Assembly: GCF_024172165.1 (NCBI RefSeq)
Contig: NZ_JAMZEB010000002.1
Location: forward strand, 3,927,501-3,991,500
DNA: 64,000 nt
Origin: Nonomuraea thailandensis
GTDB taxonomy: Bacteria > Actinomycetota > Actinomycetes > Streptosporangiales > Streptosporangiaceae
Direction of reading: 5' to 3'
Shown here: in pieces, positions 16,714 through 24,798 of the stretch
Layout of the letters: each line of letters starts with the position of its first letter
How positions within the stretch are numbered: position 1 is the first letter of the stretch
Made by a program: the position numbers and the translations under genes
The notes under the pieces: model-generated
What the model was told of the DNA's origin: nothing
Database searches by the model: none
Seen by the model: the letters and a program-made list of their open reading frames with translations, nothing else

Positions 16714-17420
16714 TGGTGGTGGCTCCCCTCGGGTTCGGTGTCGGGGGTGAGCGCCCCTTCGCCGGGTGATGTGGGCAGGAACACGTGCTGGTGGCCGTAG
16801 CCGGCGTCGATGTTCACGGCGTCGAGGGCGGTGGCCCCGATCGACCAGGTGAAGAGCGCGTCGGCGCGTTGCCGTGCGGCCAGGTCGAGGGCGGCGGCGC
16901 GGGCCGGTCCTGTGAGGTCCCGCGCCATCGTGTAGGTGTCGACGGTCGTGGCGAACTGCCGCACGGCGGAGGCGAGACTCGACCGCGCCACGTTGGTGGC
17001 GGTCTCGCCGGACGGCGGGTCGGCGAAGCCCTGGACGGCCGCGGCGGCGGCCTGCCGCCACTTCTCGACGTCGGCGGCGGTCACCGCGGCAGGTCCCGCG
17101 GCGCCGTCGCCGGGCAGGGCCAGGGCGAGCCCGTCGAGCACGGGGAGGAGCCGGGTCCGCGTGTCGCGGGCCAGCTCCGTCAGGGTCCTGATCTGGGTCC
17201 GGTCGCGCAGCGCGGACTCGGCGCGGATGCGGTCGGCCGCCTGCTCGATCGAGCTCGGCCGGGTCACGCCGAACACCACGCCGCCGGCGACGAGCGCGCC
17301 GAGCGCGAACGCGAACGCGAGGGCGAGCACGCGGCCCCGCGTCGCGGGCCGGGCCGGGGCCGGTTGCCTGGGTCGGTTGATGGTGGCCACCTCCTGGGGA
17401 CGGTTGCCGGGGGCGCTCAC
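16710..17420 (-). CDS. membrane-anchored extracytoplasmic protein of unknown function
   Basis: About 236 residues from GTG 17420, whose GTGA overlap with the stop of the DUF916-like gene implies translational coupling; GTG 17390 is an alternative. A basic N-terminus and one transmembrane helix (RVLALAFAFALGALVAGGVV) precede an extracytoplasmic, Ala-rich helical region with RAESALRDRTQIRTLTELAR, RLLPVLDGLALALPGDG, KWRQAAAAAVQGFADPPSG and DLAARQRADALFTWSIGATA. I recognise no named family. The C-terminus is His/Gly-rich (GYGHQHVFLP). Its tight coupling between a DUF916-like protein and a YtkA-like protein suggests it is a structural component of the same envelope complex. Confidence 0.6.
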   Translation of the reverse strand: MSAPGNRPQEVATINRPRQPAPARPATRGRVLALAFAFALGALVAGGVVFGVTRPSSIEQAADRIRAESALRDRTQIRTLTELARDTRTRLLPVLDGLALALPGDGAAGPAAVTAADVEKWRQAAAAAVQGFADPPSGETATNVARSSLASAVRQFATTVDTYTMARDLTGPARAAALDLAARQRADALFTWSIGATALDAVNIDAGYGHQHVFLPTSPGEGALTPDTEPEGSHHQ

Positions 17421-18442
17421 GCCTCCTGGGGCGCGCCCTGGCGGGCGAGCATGATCAGCTTTTCGATGCGCCTGCGGCGCCTGGCGGCGTTCAGCCGGAT
17501 GGCGAAGAAGGCGAGGACGAGGAGGGCGAGGGAGCCGAGCTGCGGCCAGGGCAGCGCCCACACCGTGGTGCCGACCGCCGCCCGCTGGGCGGCGACGCCG
17601 GGAAGCGGCTCGCCCGCAGGCGAGGGGACCGCCATGACGGTCGTGCCGATGGGTCCCAGCGGCCACGCGCCGGGCACCCGCGCGACGAACGTGCGGCTGC
17701 CGCCCGGCATGAGCTCCCTGGCCCTGGCCGCGGACGGGTCGTTCCAGCCGCTCTCCCCCACGAGCGTGGACGTCAGCACCTGGTTGTCCGTGACCAGCCG
17801 GACGTTGCCTTCGTTGGCCACGGTGTAGGTCACCTCGACGGATCCGGCGGCGAACGGGTTCCACGAACCCACGTACTCGGCCCGCACGCCGGTCACGGCC
17901 ACCTTGGCCACGTAGTCGCCGGTGACGCGGATGTTCAGGCGGACGCCCACCCGGTTCTGGACCCGTACCTGGCCGGAGACGGTCTCCAGGGACGCGGTCA
18001 CGCCCGCGGGGTGGTCCCCCGGCGTCGCGTTCCGGGGGATCGACACCGTCACGGGAACGACGGACGTGGCCCCGGCGGCGATGGTCACCTTCCCGGGGAC
18101 CGTGATCCAGGCGCCGCCGTCGGTGGGCTCGGCGTCGGAGGGCCGCATGTCGAAATAGCCCTTGGAGGTCAGGTAGCCGTCGTTGGCGTCGATCGCGAAG
18201 TTCACCGGCTCGGTGGAGCGGTTGATGACCGCCACGTGCTCGACGACCTGCTGGCCGCCGGCGAGTTCGAGGTCGATGACGCTGCGGCCGTCGGGACCGT
18301 CGGCGTTGGCCGGCACGACCGACCAGGTGGTGTCGGCGCCGGACGGGGTGGCGAACGCCACCATGGCGGCCAGCAGCGCGACACCGAGAGCGGGCAGGAC
18401 GGCGAGGCGGGCGAGGACGCCTCGCGGGCGGCTTGCGGTCAA
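17417..18442 (-). CDS. DUF916-type (WxL-interacting-like) membrane protein
   Basis: 341 residues: signal peptide 1-36 (ALGVALLAAMVAFATPSGAD), then two beta-sandwich domains. The first (about 38-155) has TTWSVVPANADGPDGRSVID, GGQQVVEHVAVINRSTEPVN and IPRNATPGDHPAGVTASLE, the pattern of the DUF916 peptidoglycan-binding domain of WxL-interacting proteins. The second (about 160-285) corresponds to the accompanying DUF3324-like position. A C-terminal transmembrane helix (LGSLALLVLAFFAIRL) and a basic cytosolic tail complete the protein. In Firmicutes this architecture partners with WxL surface proteins; here a WxL-like secreted protein is encoded just upstream. The stop overlaps the next gene as GTGA. 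A 20-bp hairpin lies 23 nt before its start. Confidence 0.75.
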   Translation of the reverse strand: MTASRPRGVLARLAVLPALGVALLAAMVAFATPSGADTTWSVVPANADGPDGRSVIDLELAGGQQVVEHVAVINRSTEPVNFAIDANDGYLTSKGYFDMRPSDAEPTDGGAWITVPGKVTIAAGATSVVPVTVSIPRNATPGDHPAGVTASLETVSGQVRVQNRVGVRLNIRVTGDYVAKVAVTGVRAEYVGSWNPFAAGSVEVTYTVANEGNVRLVTDNQVLTSTLVGESGWNDPSAARARELMPGGSRTFVARVPGAWPLGPIGTTVMAVPSPAGEPLPGVAAQRAAVGTTVWALPWPQLGSLALLVLAFFAIRLNAARRRRRIEKLIMLARQGAPQEA

Positions 18443-18464
18443 CAGAGGTCTCCAGTCTCGTCGT

Positions 18465-18509
18465 GGCCGTCCGGGGCCCGCGCCGGGCGGGCGCGGGCCC
18501 CGGACGGCC
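18465..18509 (-). terminator. 20-bp-stem hairpin between the WxL-like and DUF916-like genes
   Basis: The arm at 18465-18484 (starts GGCCGTCCGGGG) is perfectly complementary to 18490-18509, leaving a 5-nt loop. It lies 23 nt before the DUF916-like start, so it could end or attenuate transcription coming from the WxL-like gene and set different expression levels. Confidence 0.75.
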
Positions 18510-18550
18510 GGAGCGGGCGATGGCGTCCTGCCTCCGGTTCAGGACTAGGT

Positions 18551-18652
18551 GAACGTTCGGTACTGGTGAACGTTCGGTACTGGTGAACGTTCGGTACTGG
18601 TGAACGTTCGGTACTGGTGAACGTTCAGGACTGGTGAACGTTCAGGACTGGT
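18551..18652. repeat. six tandem copies of a 17-bp repeat
   Basis: Unit GAACGTTCGGTACTGGT repeats exactly at 18551, 18568, 18585 and 18602. Variant GAACGTTCAGGACTGGT follows at 18619 and 18636, and a partial diverged copy precedes 18551. Each unit contains the palindrome GAACGTTC. The last copy overlaps the stop codon of the WxL-like gene (18642-18644). Copy-number variation by slippage is expected. Confidence 0.95.
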
Positions 18653-19277
18653 TGAACAGGGAAAGCGTGAGGGTCGAGCGGTATTCGCCGGCGGTGACGT
18701 CGGCGGGGGTGCGTAGCGTGAGGTCGGCGTTGACCTGCCAGGTGCCGATCTCGTCGGCGGAGTTCGCCGTCGAGACCAGCAGCTCCTGGCCCTGCAGACC
18801 GACGGTCGGCGCTCCCGAGCCGTCGGAGATGACACTGGAGACGGGCTCACCGGCCTCCACCGCCCCGGAGGAGGAGCCGGTCAGCAGGCGTGGCCGCCAG
18901 CCCAGGTACTGCGGGCCGATGGGCGGCGCGGACCCGCTCGTCGCGGTGAACTCGCTGGCCTGGCCGACGACCGCCCAGAAGTCGCCGGCGGGGATCTCCT
19001 CGGGCCGGCGGGTGTCGGTCACCGTGACCGTCGGCAGGGTGCCGACGAACTGGCGGGCGGCGGCGTTGGAGCCGTCCTCCTGAAGGGGCACGCCGCCGTT
19101 GTCGGCGACGGTCATGGACACCTGGCCGTGAGTGGTGCTGGGCTCGATCGTCACCGTGACGTCGATGCCCTCCTCGGGGTCGTCGTCCGCCATCGCGGGA
19201 CCGGCCACGCCGACGCCCGCGAGCGCGACGCCGAGCACCGCCGCGGCGAGCAGTTGCGTGGTCCTGTTGATTCTCAT
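18642..19277 (-). CDS. WxL-like secreted surface protein
   Basis: 211-residue exported protein. Signal peptide 1-30 (LLAAAVLGVALAGVGVAGPA, cleavage before DDDPEEG). The mature part is all-beta: GIDVTVTIEPSTTHGQVSMT, TVTDTRRPEEIPAGDFWAVV, GQASEFTATSGS, QYLGWRPRLLTGSS and TWQVNADLTLRTPADVTAGE ending LTLSLFNQS. The order (W-x-V with ASEFT, LGW, final YRSTLTLSLF strand) resembles C-terminal WxL domains of Gram-positive surface proteins, though it lacks a strict WxL repeat pair. No membrane anchor or sortase signal is present, consistent with retention by a DUF916-like partner encoded next door. ATG 19277 was used. Assignment to the WxL group is by pattern only. Confidence 0.65.
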   Translation of the reverse strand: MRINRTTQLLAAAVLGVALAGVGVAGPAMADDDPEEGIDVTVTIEPSTTHGQVSMTVADNGGVPLQEDGSNAAARQFVGTLPTVTVTDTRRPEEIPAGDFWAVVGQASEFTATSGSAPPIGPQYLGWRPRLLTGSSSGAVEAGEPVSSVISDGSGAPTVGLQGQELLVSTANSADEIGTWQVNADLTLRTPADVTAGEYRSTLTLSLFNQS

Positions 19278-19300
19278 GTCTTCGCTCCATTGATGGGGGG

Positions 19301-19334
19301 CGGGGCCGGCCGGCCGATCGGCCGGCCGGCCCCG
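19301..19334. repeat. 34-bp perfect palindrome
   Basis: Arm 19301-19317 (CGGGGCCGGCCGGCCGA) is exactly inverse to 19318-19334. It lies 24 nt upstream of the WxL-like start and 11 nt beyond the terminator of the big exoprotein gene. It may act as a second terminator, a cruciform or an attenuator for the WxL-like operon. Confidence 0.85.
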
Positions 19335-19344
19335 GTTCTGCTGG

Positions 19345-19381
19345 GGCGGTGACCACGGTCGCGCGGACAGTGGTCACCGCC
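19345..19381 (-). terminator. hairpin terminator after the ThuA/PQQ exoprotein gene
   Basis: GGCGGTGACCAC (19345-19356) pairs perfectly with GTGGTCACCGCC (19370-19381), 12 bp with a 13-nt loop, 8 nt beyond the stop codon at 19389. Confidence 0.85.
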
Positions 19382-19388
19382 GGTGCGG

Positions 19389-22300
19389 TCAGCGGCAGCT
19401 GAGCGCCGGGTAGTCGGCGTCGTACGACGAGGTGACCTGCTCGCCGCCGATCGTCGCGACTCCCTTCACGGTCACCGTGCCGGCGTCGATCTGCCCGGCC
19501 CGGCTGTTGAAGGACTGGTACGCCTGCTTGCCCGGGGCCACGTCGGCCACGGTCTTCGAGCCGAACGGGGTGGTCAGCGTCACCGTCACCGGCACGTCGG
19601 AGCCGTTGACGGCCGTGACCGCCGCGTACGCCGAGGTGCCGATGCAGCGGGAGGAGGCGGAGACCGTCAGGTCGACCTGCGGCGTGGACGCCGAGATCGT
19701 CAGTGTCAGCGTCTTGGCCTCCTCGACGTTGCCCGCCTTGTCGGCCGAGCGGTAGCGCAGCTCGTGCTGCCCGTCGCCGGTCACGGTGACCGGTCCGGCA
19801 TAGGCGGTCCAGTCGCCGTCGTCGAGCCGGTACTCGGTCCTGTCGACCCCGCTGCCGCCGTCCTCGTCGGTGGCCTGCAGCGTGACCGACACCGGGCCGG
19901 TGAACGTGCCGCCCGCCGGCTGCTCCGGATCGGTCGTCGCCGTCGTCACCGGCGCGGTCTTGTCCTCGGCCGCCGCCTTGGCGAGGCGGAAGTAGTCGAA
20001 CGTGACCTTCTTCGACGCCGACTGGTTGGTGCCGATCGTGTACACGCCGACCTTGGCGCCGGTGGCCACCGCGCTGTTCTGCACCGCGGCGGACAGTGCC
20101 GTCCAGGTCTGGCCGTCGGCGGAGTAGGACCCGGAGTAGGTGTTGCCCTCCTTCTTGAGCCGCAGCCACCACACGCCGGTGGTGAGGTTGTTCACCTGCG
20201 GCTGCGGGTTCTGCACGGTACCGCCGACCTCGCTGCGCAGCTCGATGCTCCGCGCCGCCGTCGACCCTGCCGCGTTGGTGGTGAGGAAGTCGAGCTTCAC
20301 GTAGTCGTCGTCGCCGGTGTACACCATGAGGCCGCCCTGCTGGTACTGCTCGTTGAGGGCCGAGGCGTCCACCGTGGTCTCCAGCGTCCAGTCGCCGTTC
20401 GGGGCCGGCTGCAGGATGAGGTTCTTCGGGCCGGTGTTGTCGGTCCCGTAGATGTCACCGGTCGTGGTGTCGAGCTCCAGCTTGCCGTCGCTCACGCGCA
20501 CCGCCGTGGCGTCGGGGCGCACGATCGCGGTCCAGCGGCAGGCGTCGAGCGCGGTGCCGTCGAACTCGTCGTCCGGGTCCGGCCCGGTCGCCCTGTCGTC
20601 CGGCGTGATGTGGAACCAGTCGAAGGACGCGTCCACCACCGGGTGGTTGGCCCCCGCCAGCGAGATCAGGCCGATCTTCGGGGCGGTGATCCCGGCGAGC
20701 GACTTGGTCTGCGGCATCGCGGTGAACGTGGTGCCGTCGGCGGAGTAGTGGGCGGTCATGTTCGTTCCGTCGCTGACGAACCGCACGTACACCGTGTCGG
20801 GGTAGGCGTCCCCGAGAGTGGCCGTGTTGCTCTGCGACACCTCGTTGGGGCTGCCGTTCTCCTCCCGGATGAACTGGAAGATGCGGTCGGCGTGGTTCGA
20901 GCCCGAGGTGGAGCGCGCCTGCAGCACCATCTTGGCGTAGTTGTCGTCGTCGCCGTAGATGATCAGGCCCGCCTGCTGGTACGCGTCCCGCGCGTCCAGC
21001 GTGAGCTTGGCGGTGGCGGTCCAGGCGCCCGACGGCGCCGGCTGCACCACGATGTTCGGCGTGTTGCCGCCCGCGCTGTAGATGTCGGTGGTTGAGGTCG
21101 GGATCACCAGCTTGCCGTCGGCGACCCTGAGGTCCTGGTTCTCCCTGATGACCGACCAGCGGTCCCGGTCGAGCTGGTCGCCCAGGAAGTCGTCGGAACG
21201 GCCGGTGAAGCACACCGTGGCCGGCGCGTCCACCTTGACCTGGACCTGCGCGGTGCCCGACGCGCCCTTGTCGTCGGACACGGTCACCACGGCCGTGTAG
21301 TTGCCCGGCGCGGTGTAGGTGTGGCTCGCCTCGGCCGTGGCAGGCTCCGGCGCGCCGTTCACGCCGAAGTTCCACTTGTAGGTGATCGGGTCGCCTTCCG
21401 GGTCGGTGGCCGTCGCCTTGAAGTCGACCTTCAGCGGGGCGACGCCCGCCGCCGGGGTCGCCGTCGCGGTCACGACCGGACGCTGGTTGTCCGTGGCGCC
21501 CTTGCCGACGAAGTCGACCCAGTTGAAGTTCGCCAGGTAGGCGTTGTTCGCCGCGCTCGCCGGCTTGCGCACGACGAAGTACAGCGGTCCGCTCTCCGCC
21601 GGCGGGCCGGTCACGTCGAGCGTGACGTCGGTGAACGTCTGCCACCCGCCGGTGGGCGTCACCTCGGCCGAGCCGACCAGCGTGCCGGTCTCGGGGTGGC
21701 CCGCCCTGACCTGGACGGTGCCGCCGGCGCCGCCCGAGGAGGCGCGGAACCGGATCGCGGTGACGTTCGACAGGTTCACCGGGTCGAACGACCACCAGTC
21801 GCCGTCCTGGACGAACCCGATGTGCTGGTTGCCGCGCTGCGGGTCGCTCGTGGCCTCGGCCTGGACGCCCGCGGCGTCGGTGCCCAGGCCGCCGGCCACC
21901 CGGCCGGTCTGCGTGAAGTGCTCGGCCTGCTTGCGCTTGGGCTGCAGGAGGGTCTCGCCCCGCCCGGTCAGGGGCTTGGCGCCGTTGGCTCCCTCATCGG
22001 TGTAGCTGGCCTCGATCGCGTACACGAGGTTGTCGTACTCGCCGTGGCCGGGCTGCTGGGTCTGCAGGGTGCCCTCACAGCCCGTGTGCTGGTCGAGCGG
22101 GTGGCCGTGGCCGTCGTGACCGAGGATCGCCTGGATCTTCACCTTGTCGCAGTCGATCGTGCCGTCCTCGGGGTCGGTGGCGGTGACCTTGAACTTCACC
22201 TGGTCACCGAACTCGAAGAAGGCGCCGTTCGGCGGGACGTCCACCGTGACGGTGGGACGGGTGTTGCCCGCGCTGATCGCAACGCTGGCGGTGGCGGTCT

Positions 22301-24677
22301 TGCCGTCGGGGGTCGTGACGGTCAGGACCGCGTTGTAGTCGCCGCCCTCCTCGTAGGTGTAGGAGGGGTTGGGGTCGGTGGAGTCGGTGTCGCCGTCGCC
22401 GTCGAGGTCCCACGCGAACGTGAGCGGCTTGTCCTCCGGGTCCCGGCTGCCCTCGCTGGAGAACGTGACGGCCAGCGGCAGCGGCCCGTCCGTCTTGTCC
22501 GCCGTGGCGCGGGCGATCGGCGGGCGGGTGCCCTTGATGTACTCGATCCGGTAGATGCCGGAGTCGGCGTTGTCACCGCCGAAGCCGGAGCCCCACTCGA
22601 TCATGTACAGCGCGCCGTCGGGGCCGAACTTCATGTCCATCGGCTTCTTGAACGACAGGGAGCCGAGGATGCGGTTCATCTCCACGAGCTTGGTGCCGCT
22701 CCCGTCGAGCTGGAGCGACCACACCTGGTTGTTGTTCCACTCGCCGAACACGGCCTTGCCGTCCCAGTACGCCGGCCACTTCACGTCCGACTGCAGGTTC
22801 GGGTCGGCGCGGTAGACCGGGCCGCCCATCGGCGCGCCGCCGCTCAGCTCCGGGAAGTTCTGCGGGTCGGCCGCGTAGTGGTACCAGATCGTCGCGGGCA
22901 CCATCGTGGGCAGGTCGGTGAGGCCGTCGTTGTTCGGGGAGTCGTTGACCGGCGCGGTGCAGTTGAACGGCGCCCCCGACTGCTTGGTGGCGAAGTTGTA
23001 GTCGATGTAGGGGGTGTTGTTGCCGACGCAGTAGGGCCAGCCGTAGTTGCCCGGATTGGAGACGAGGTTCCACTCGACCGTGTTCTGCGGGCCCCGGGTG
23101 GCGCTCACCGAGCCGGCGTCGGGGCCGTACTCGCCGAGCATGACGTGGCCCGTTTTCGGGTCGAGGCCGATGCGGAACGGATTGCGGAAGCCCATGCCGT
23201 AGATCTCCGGCTTGGTCTTCGCCGTGCCCGGCGGGAAGAGGTTGCCGGACGGGATCGTGTAGGTGCCGTCGGGCTCGGGGTGGATCCGCAGCAGCTTGCC
23301 GCTCAGGCTGTTGGTGTTGCCCGAGGTGCGCTGGGCGTCCCAGCCGGCGCGGCCGGACTGCTCGTCGATCGGCGTGTAGCCGTCGGAGGCGAACGGGTTG
23401 GTGTTGTCGCCCGTGCCCAGCCACAGATCGCCGGTCCTGGGGTCCATCACCATGCCGCCGCCGTGATGGCAGCACTCGGCCCGCTGGACCGGGATGTCGA
23501 GGATCTGCTTCTCGCTCGCCAGGTCCAGGGTGTCGCCGGTGACGGTGAACCTGCTCAGCCGGTCGACGTTCGTCCCGGTGGGCGAGTAGTACAGGTACAC
23601 CCAGTGGTTGGTGTCGAAGCCGGGGTCGAGCGTGAGCCCGAGCAGGCCGCTCTCGTTGGCGGTGAAGACGTTCAGCTTCGCCGCCGTCACCGTGCCGCCG
23701 GACGGCTTGATGATCTTGACGTCGCCGAGCCGGTCGATGTAGAAGACCCGGCCGTCCTTGGCGACGTCCACCATCATCGGGTTCGAGGTGTTGTCGTCGA
23801 GTGTGACCTTCTCGAAGCTGCTGCTCTGCGAGGCCGAGCAGTCGGCCCTGACCGCGCCGGCGGCGGTCTGGATGCCGCCGAGGAGCAGCTTCAGGAAGTT
23901 GGGCTCGCTGTAGTTCTCCTTGAGGTGGCCGAGCCCGGTGTACCAGGAACGGCCGCCGTCGTAGTCGTGGCACCAGGTGTTCGGATGGTCGGCGCCCATC
24001 GTGGCGCCGGTGTAGGACTTCTCGTCCATCGACGTCAGCACGTGGACCGTGCCGCGCGGGTTGGCCTGGTAGTCGTACCACTCGTCGGTACGGGTCCAGG
24101 TCGCCGGCAGGTCCTTCGTGGACGGGTGCGCCGGATCCTCGACCTTGACCGTGGCCTGCTGGATCGCCGGGTGCGACTTGAAGTACGCCCCGACCAGCTT
24201 GCCGTACCAGGCCCAGTTGTAGCCGCTGTCGGCGGCGGCGTGGACGCCGACGAAGCCGCCGCCGTTCTGGATGTAGCGCTGGAAGGCGTCCTTCTGGTCC
24301 TGCGCGCTCAGCGGGTCACCGGTCGTGGACATGAAGACCACGGCCTGGTACTGGGCCAGGTTCTGGTCCGTGAACAGCGCGCTGTCCTCGGTGGTGTCGA
24401 CCGCGAAGTTGTTCTCCTGGCCGAGTTTCTGCACGGCCGCGATGCCCTCGGGGATCGAGTCGTGCCGGAAGCCGGTCGTCTTCGAGAAGACGAGCACCTT
24501 GAACGCGGGCTCGGCCGCCGTGGCGGCCTCGGCGCTCACGGGCGCCGCGAGGAGGGTGACGAAGGGGGCGACGAGGGCTAAGGCCATCGTCGTCGCGGTC
24601 CGGCGCCTCGGGCGTCGTCCGCGTGCTGGCAGGACCGCGTTGAGCAGCCTGGCCCACGTTCGATGACGTGGTGACAT
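19389..24677 (-). CDS. secreted multidomain ThuA / PQQ-type sugar dehydrogenase / PKD / CBM6 exoprotein
   Basis: 1762 residues with a long signal peptide (1-52, RR-rich n-region, ending AEAATA). Domains in order: ThuA-like (about 58-280; KVLVFSKTTGFRHDSI, GGGFVGVHAAADSGYNW); soluble glucose/sorbosone dehydrogenase-type beta-propeller (about 290-735; CCHHGGGMVMDPRTGDLWLG, GMGFRNPFRIGLDPKTG); PKD (about 745-825, WDLDGDGDTD); a CBM6-type carbohydrate module (about 930-1095, NQHIGFVQDGDWWSF); PKD (about 1100-1185); two DUF1349-like concanavalin domains (about 1200-1385 and 1395-1570); a chitobiase/OmpL47-type domain (GSGVDRTEYRLDDGDWTAY); and a C-terminal beta domain. ATG 24677 is preceded by AGGAAGG. 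It likely oxidises or degrades an extracellular sugar. Terminator hairpin at 19345-19381. Confidence 0.88.
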   Translation of the reverse strand: MSPRHRTWARLLNAVLPARGRRPRRRTATTMALALVAPFVTLLAAPVSAEAATAAEPAFKVLVFSKTTGFRHDSIPEGIAAVQKLGQENNFAVDTTEDSALFTDQNLAQYQAVVFMSTTGDPLSAQDQKDAFQRYIQNGGGFVGVHAAADSGYNWAWYGKLVGAYFKSHPAIQQATVKVEDPAHPSTKDLPATWTRTDEWYDYQANPRGTVHVLTSMDEKSYTGATMGADHPNTWCHDYDGGRSWYTGLGHLKENYSEPNFLKLLLGGIQTAAGAVRADCSASQSSSFEKVTLDDNTSNPMMVDVAKDGRVFYIDRLGDVKIIKPSGGTVTAAKLNVFTANESGLLGLTLDPGFDTNHWVYLYYSPTGTNVDRLSRFTVTGDTLDLASEKQILDIPVQRAECCHHGGGMVMDPRTGDLWLGTGDNTNPFASDGYTPIDEQSGRAGWDAQRTSGNTNSLSGKLLRIHPEPDGTYTIPSGNLFPPGTAKTKPEIYGMGFRNPFRIGLDPKTGHVMLGEYGPDAGSVSATRGPQNTVEWNLVSNPGNYGWPYCVGNNTPYIDYNFATKQSGAPFNCTAPVNDSPNNDGLTDLPTMVPATIWYHYAADPQNFPELSGGAPMGGPVYRADPNLQSDVKWPAYWDGKAVFGEWNNNQVWSLQLDGSGTKLVEMNRILGSLSFKKPMDMKFGPDGALYMIEWGSGFGGDNADSGIYRIEYIKGTRPPIARATADKTDGPLPLAVTFSSEGSRDPEDKPLTFAWDLDGDGDTDSTDPNPSYTYEEGGDYNAVLTVTTPDGKTATASVAISAGNTRPTVTVDVPPNGAFFEFGDQVKFKVTATDPEDGTIDCDKVKIQAILGHDGHGHPLDQHTGCEGTLQTQQPGHGEYDNLVYAIEASYTDEGANGAKPLTGRGETLLQPKRKQAEHFTQTGRVAGGLGTDAAGVQAEATSDPQRGNQHIGFVQDGDWWSFDPVNLSNVTAIRFRASSGGAGGTVQVRAGHPETGTLVGSAEVTPTGGWQTFTDVTLDVTGPPAESGPLYFVVRKPASAANNAYLANFNWVDFVGKGATDNQRPVVTATATPAAGVAPLKVDFKATATDPEGDPITYKWNFGVNGAPEPATAEASHTYTAPGNYTAVVTVSDDKGASGTAQVQVKVDAPATVCFTGRSDDFLGDQLDRDRWSVIRENQDLRVADGKLVIPTSTTDIYSAGGNTPNIVVQPAPSGAWTATAKLTLDARDAYQQAGLIIYGDDDNYAKMVLQARSTSGSNHADRIFQFIREENGSPNEVSQSNTATLGDAYPDTVYVRFVSDGTNMTAHYSADGTTFTAMPQTKSLAGITAPKIGLISLAGANHPVVDASFDWFHITPDDRATGPDPDDEFDGTALDACRWTAIVRPDATAVRVSDGKLELDTTTGDIYGTDNTGPKNLILQPAPNGDWTLETTVDASALNEQYQQGGLMVYTGDDDYVKLDFLTTNAAGSTAARSIELRSEVGGTVQNPQPQVNNLTTGVWWLRLKKEGNTYSGSYSADGQTWTALSAAVQNSAVATGAKVGVYTIGTNQSASKKVTFDYFRLAKAAAEDKTAPVTTATTDPEQPAGGTFTGPVSVTLQATDEDGGSGVDRTEYRLDDGDWTAYAGPVTVTGDGQHELRYRSADKAGNVEEAKTLTLTISASTPQVDLTVSASSRCIGTSAYAAVTAVNGSDVPVTVTLTTPFGSKTVADVAPGKQAYQSFNSRAGQIDAGTVTVKGVATIGGEQVTSSYDADYPALSCR

Positions 24678-24798
24678 GGAAAACCCTTCCTGACCGGGGG
24701 GACGTCAGGCAAGGCGCGCGCCGCCGCGCTGTTGCCACTTGGTGGTAGCGGATGGTGCGGGGTGCTGGAGGGTGCCGTCTCCAGGCCTGTGGGGGCCG

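Noticed and set aside
16120..16800. Plus-strand ORFs across the YtkA-like gene
   Set aside because: The minus strand carries signal peptide, beta domain, membrane anchor and GTGA coupling; the plus frames are shadows.
18551..18652. CRISPR array
   Set aside because: The 17-bp units are directly adjacent with no unique spacers; it is a simple tandem repeat.
19383..21095. Long plus-strand ORFs (570 codons, and another from 21321 to 24581) opposite the ThuA/PQQ exoprotein gene
   Set aside because: They are Arg/Val/Gly-rich shadow frames produced by high GC third positions of the real minus-strand gene; no start signals or domains.
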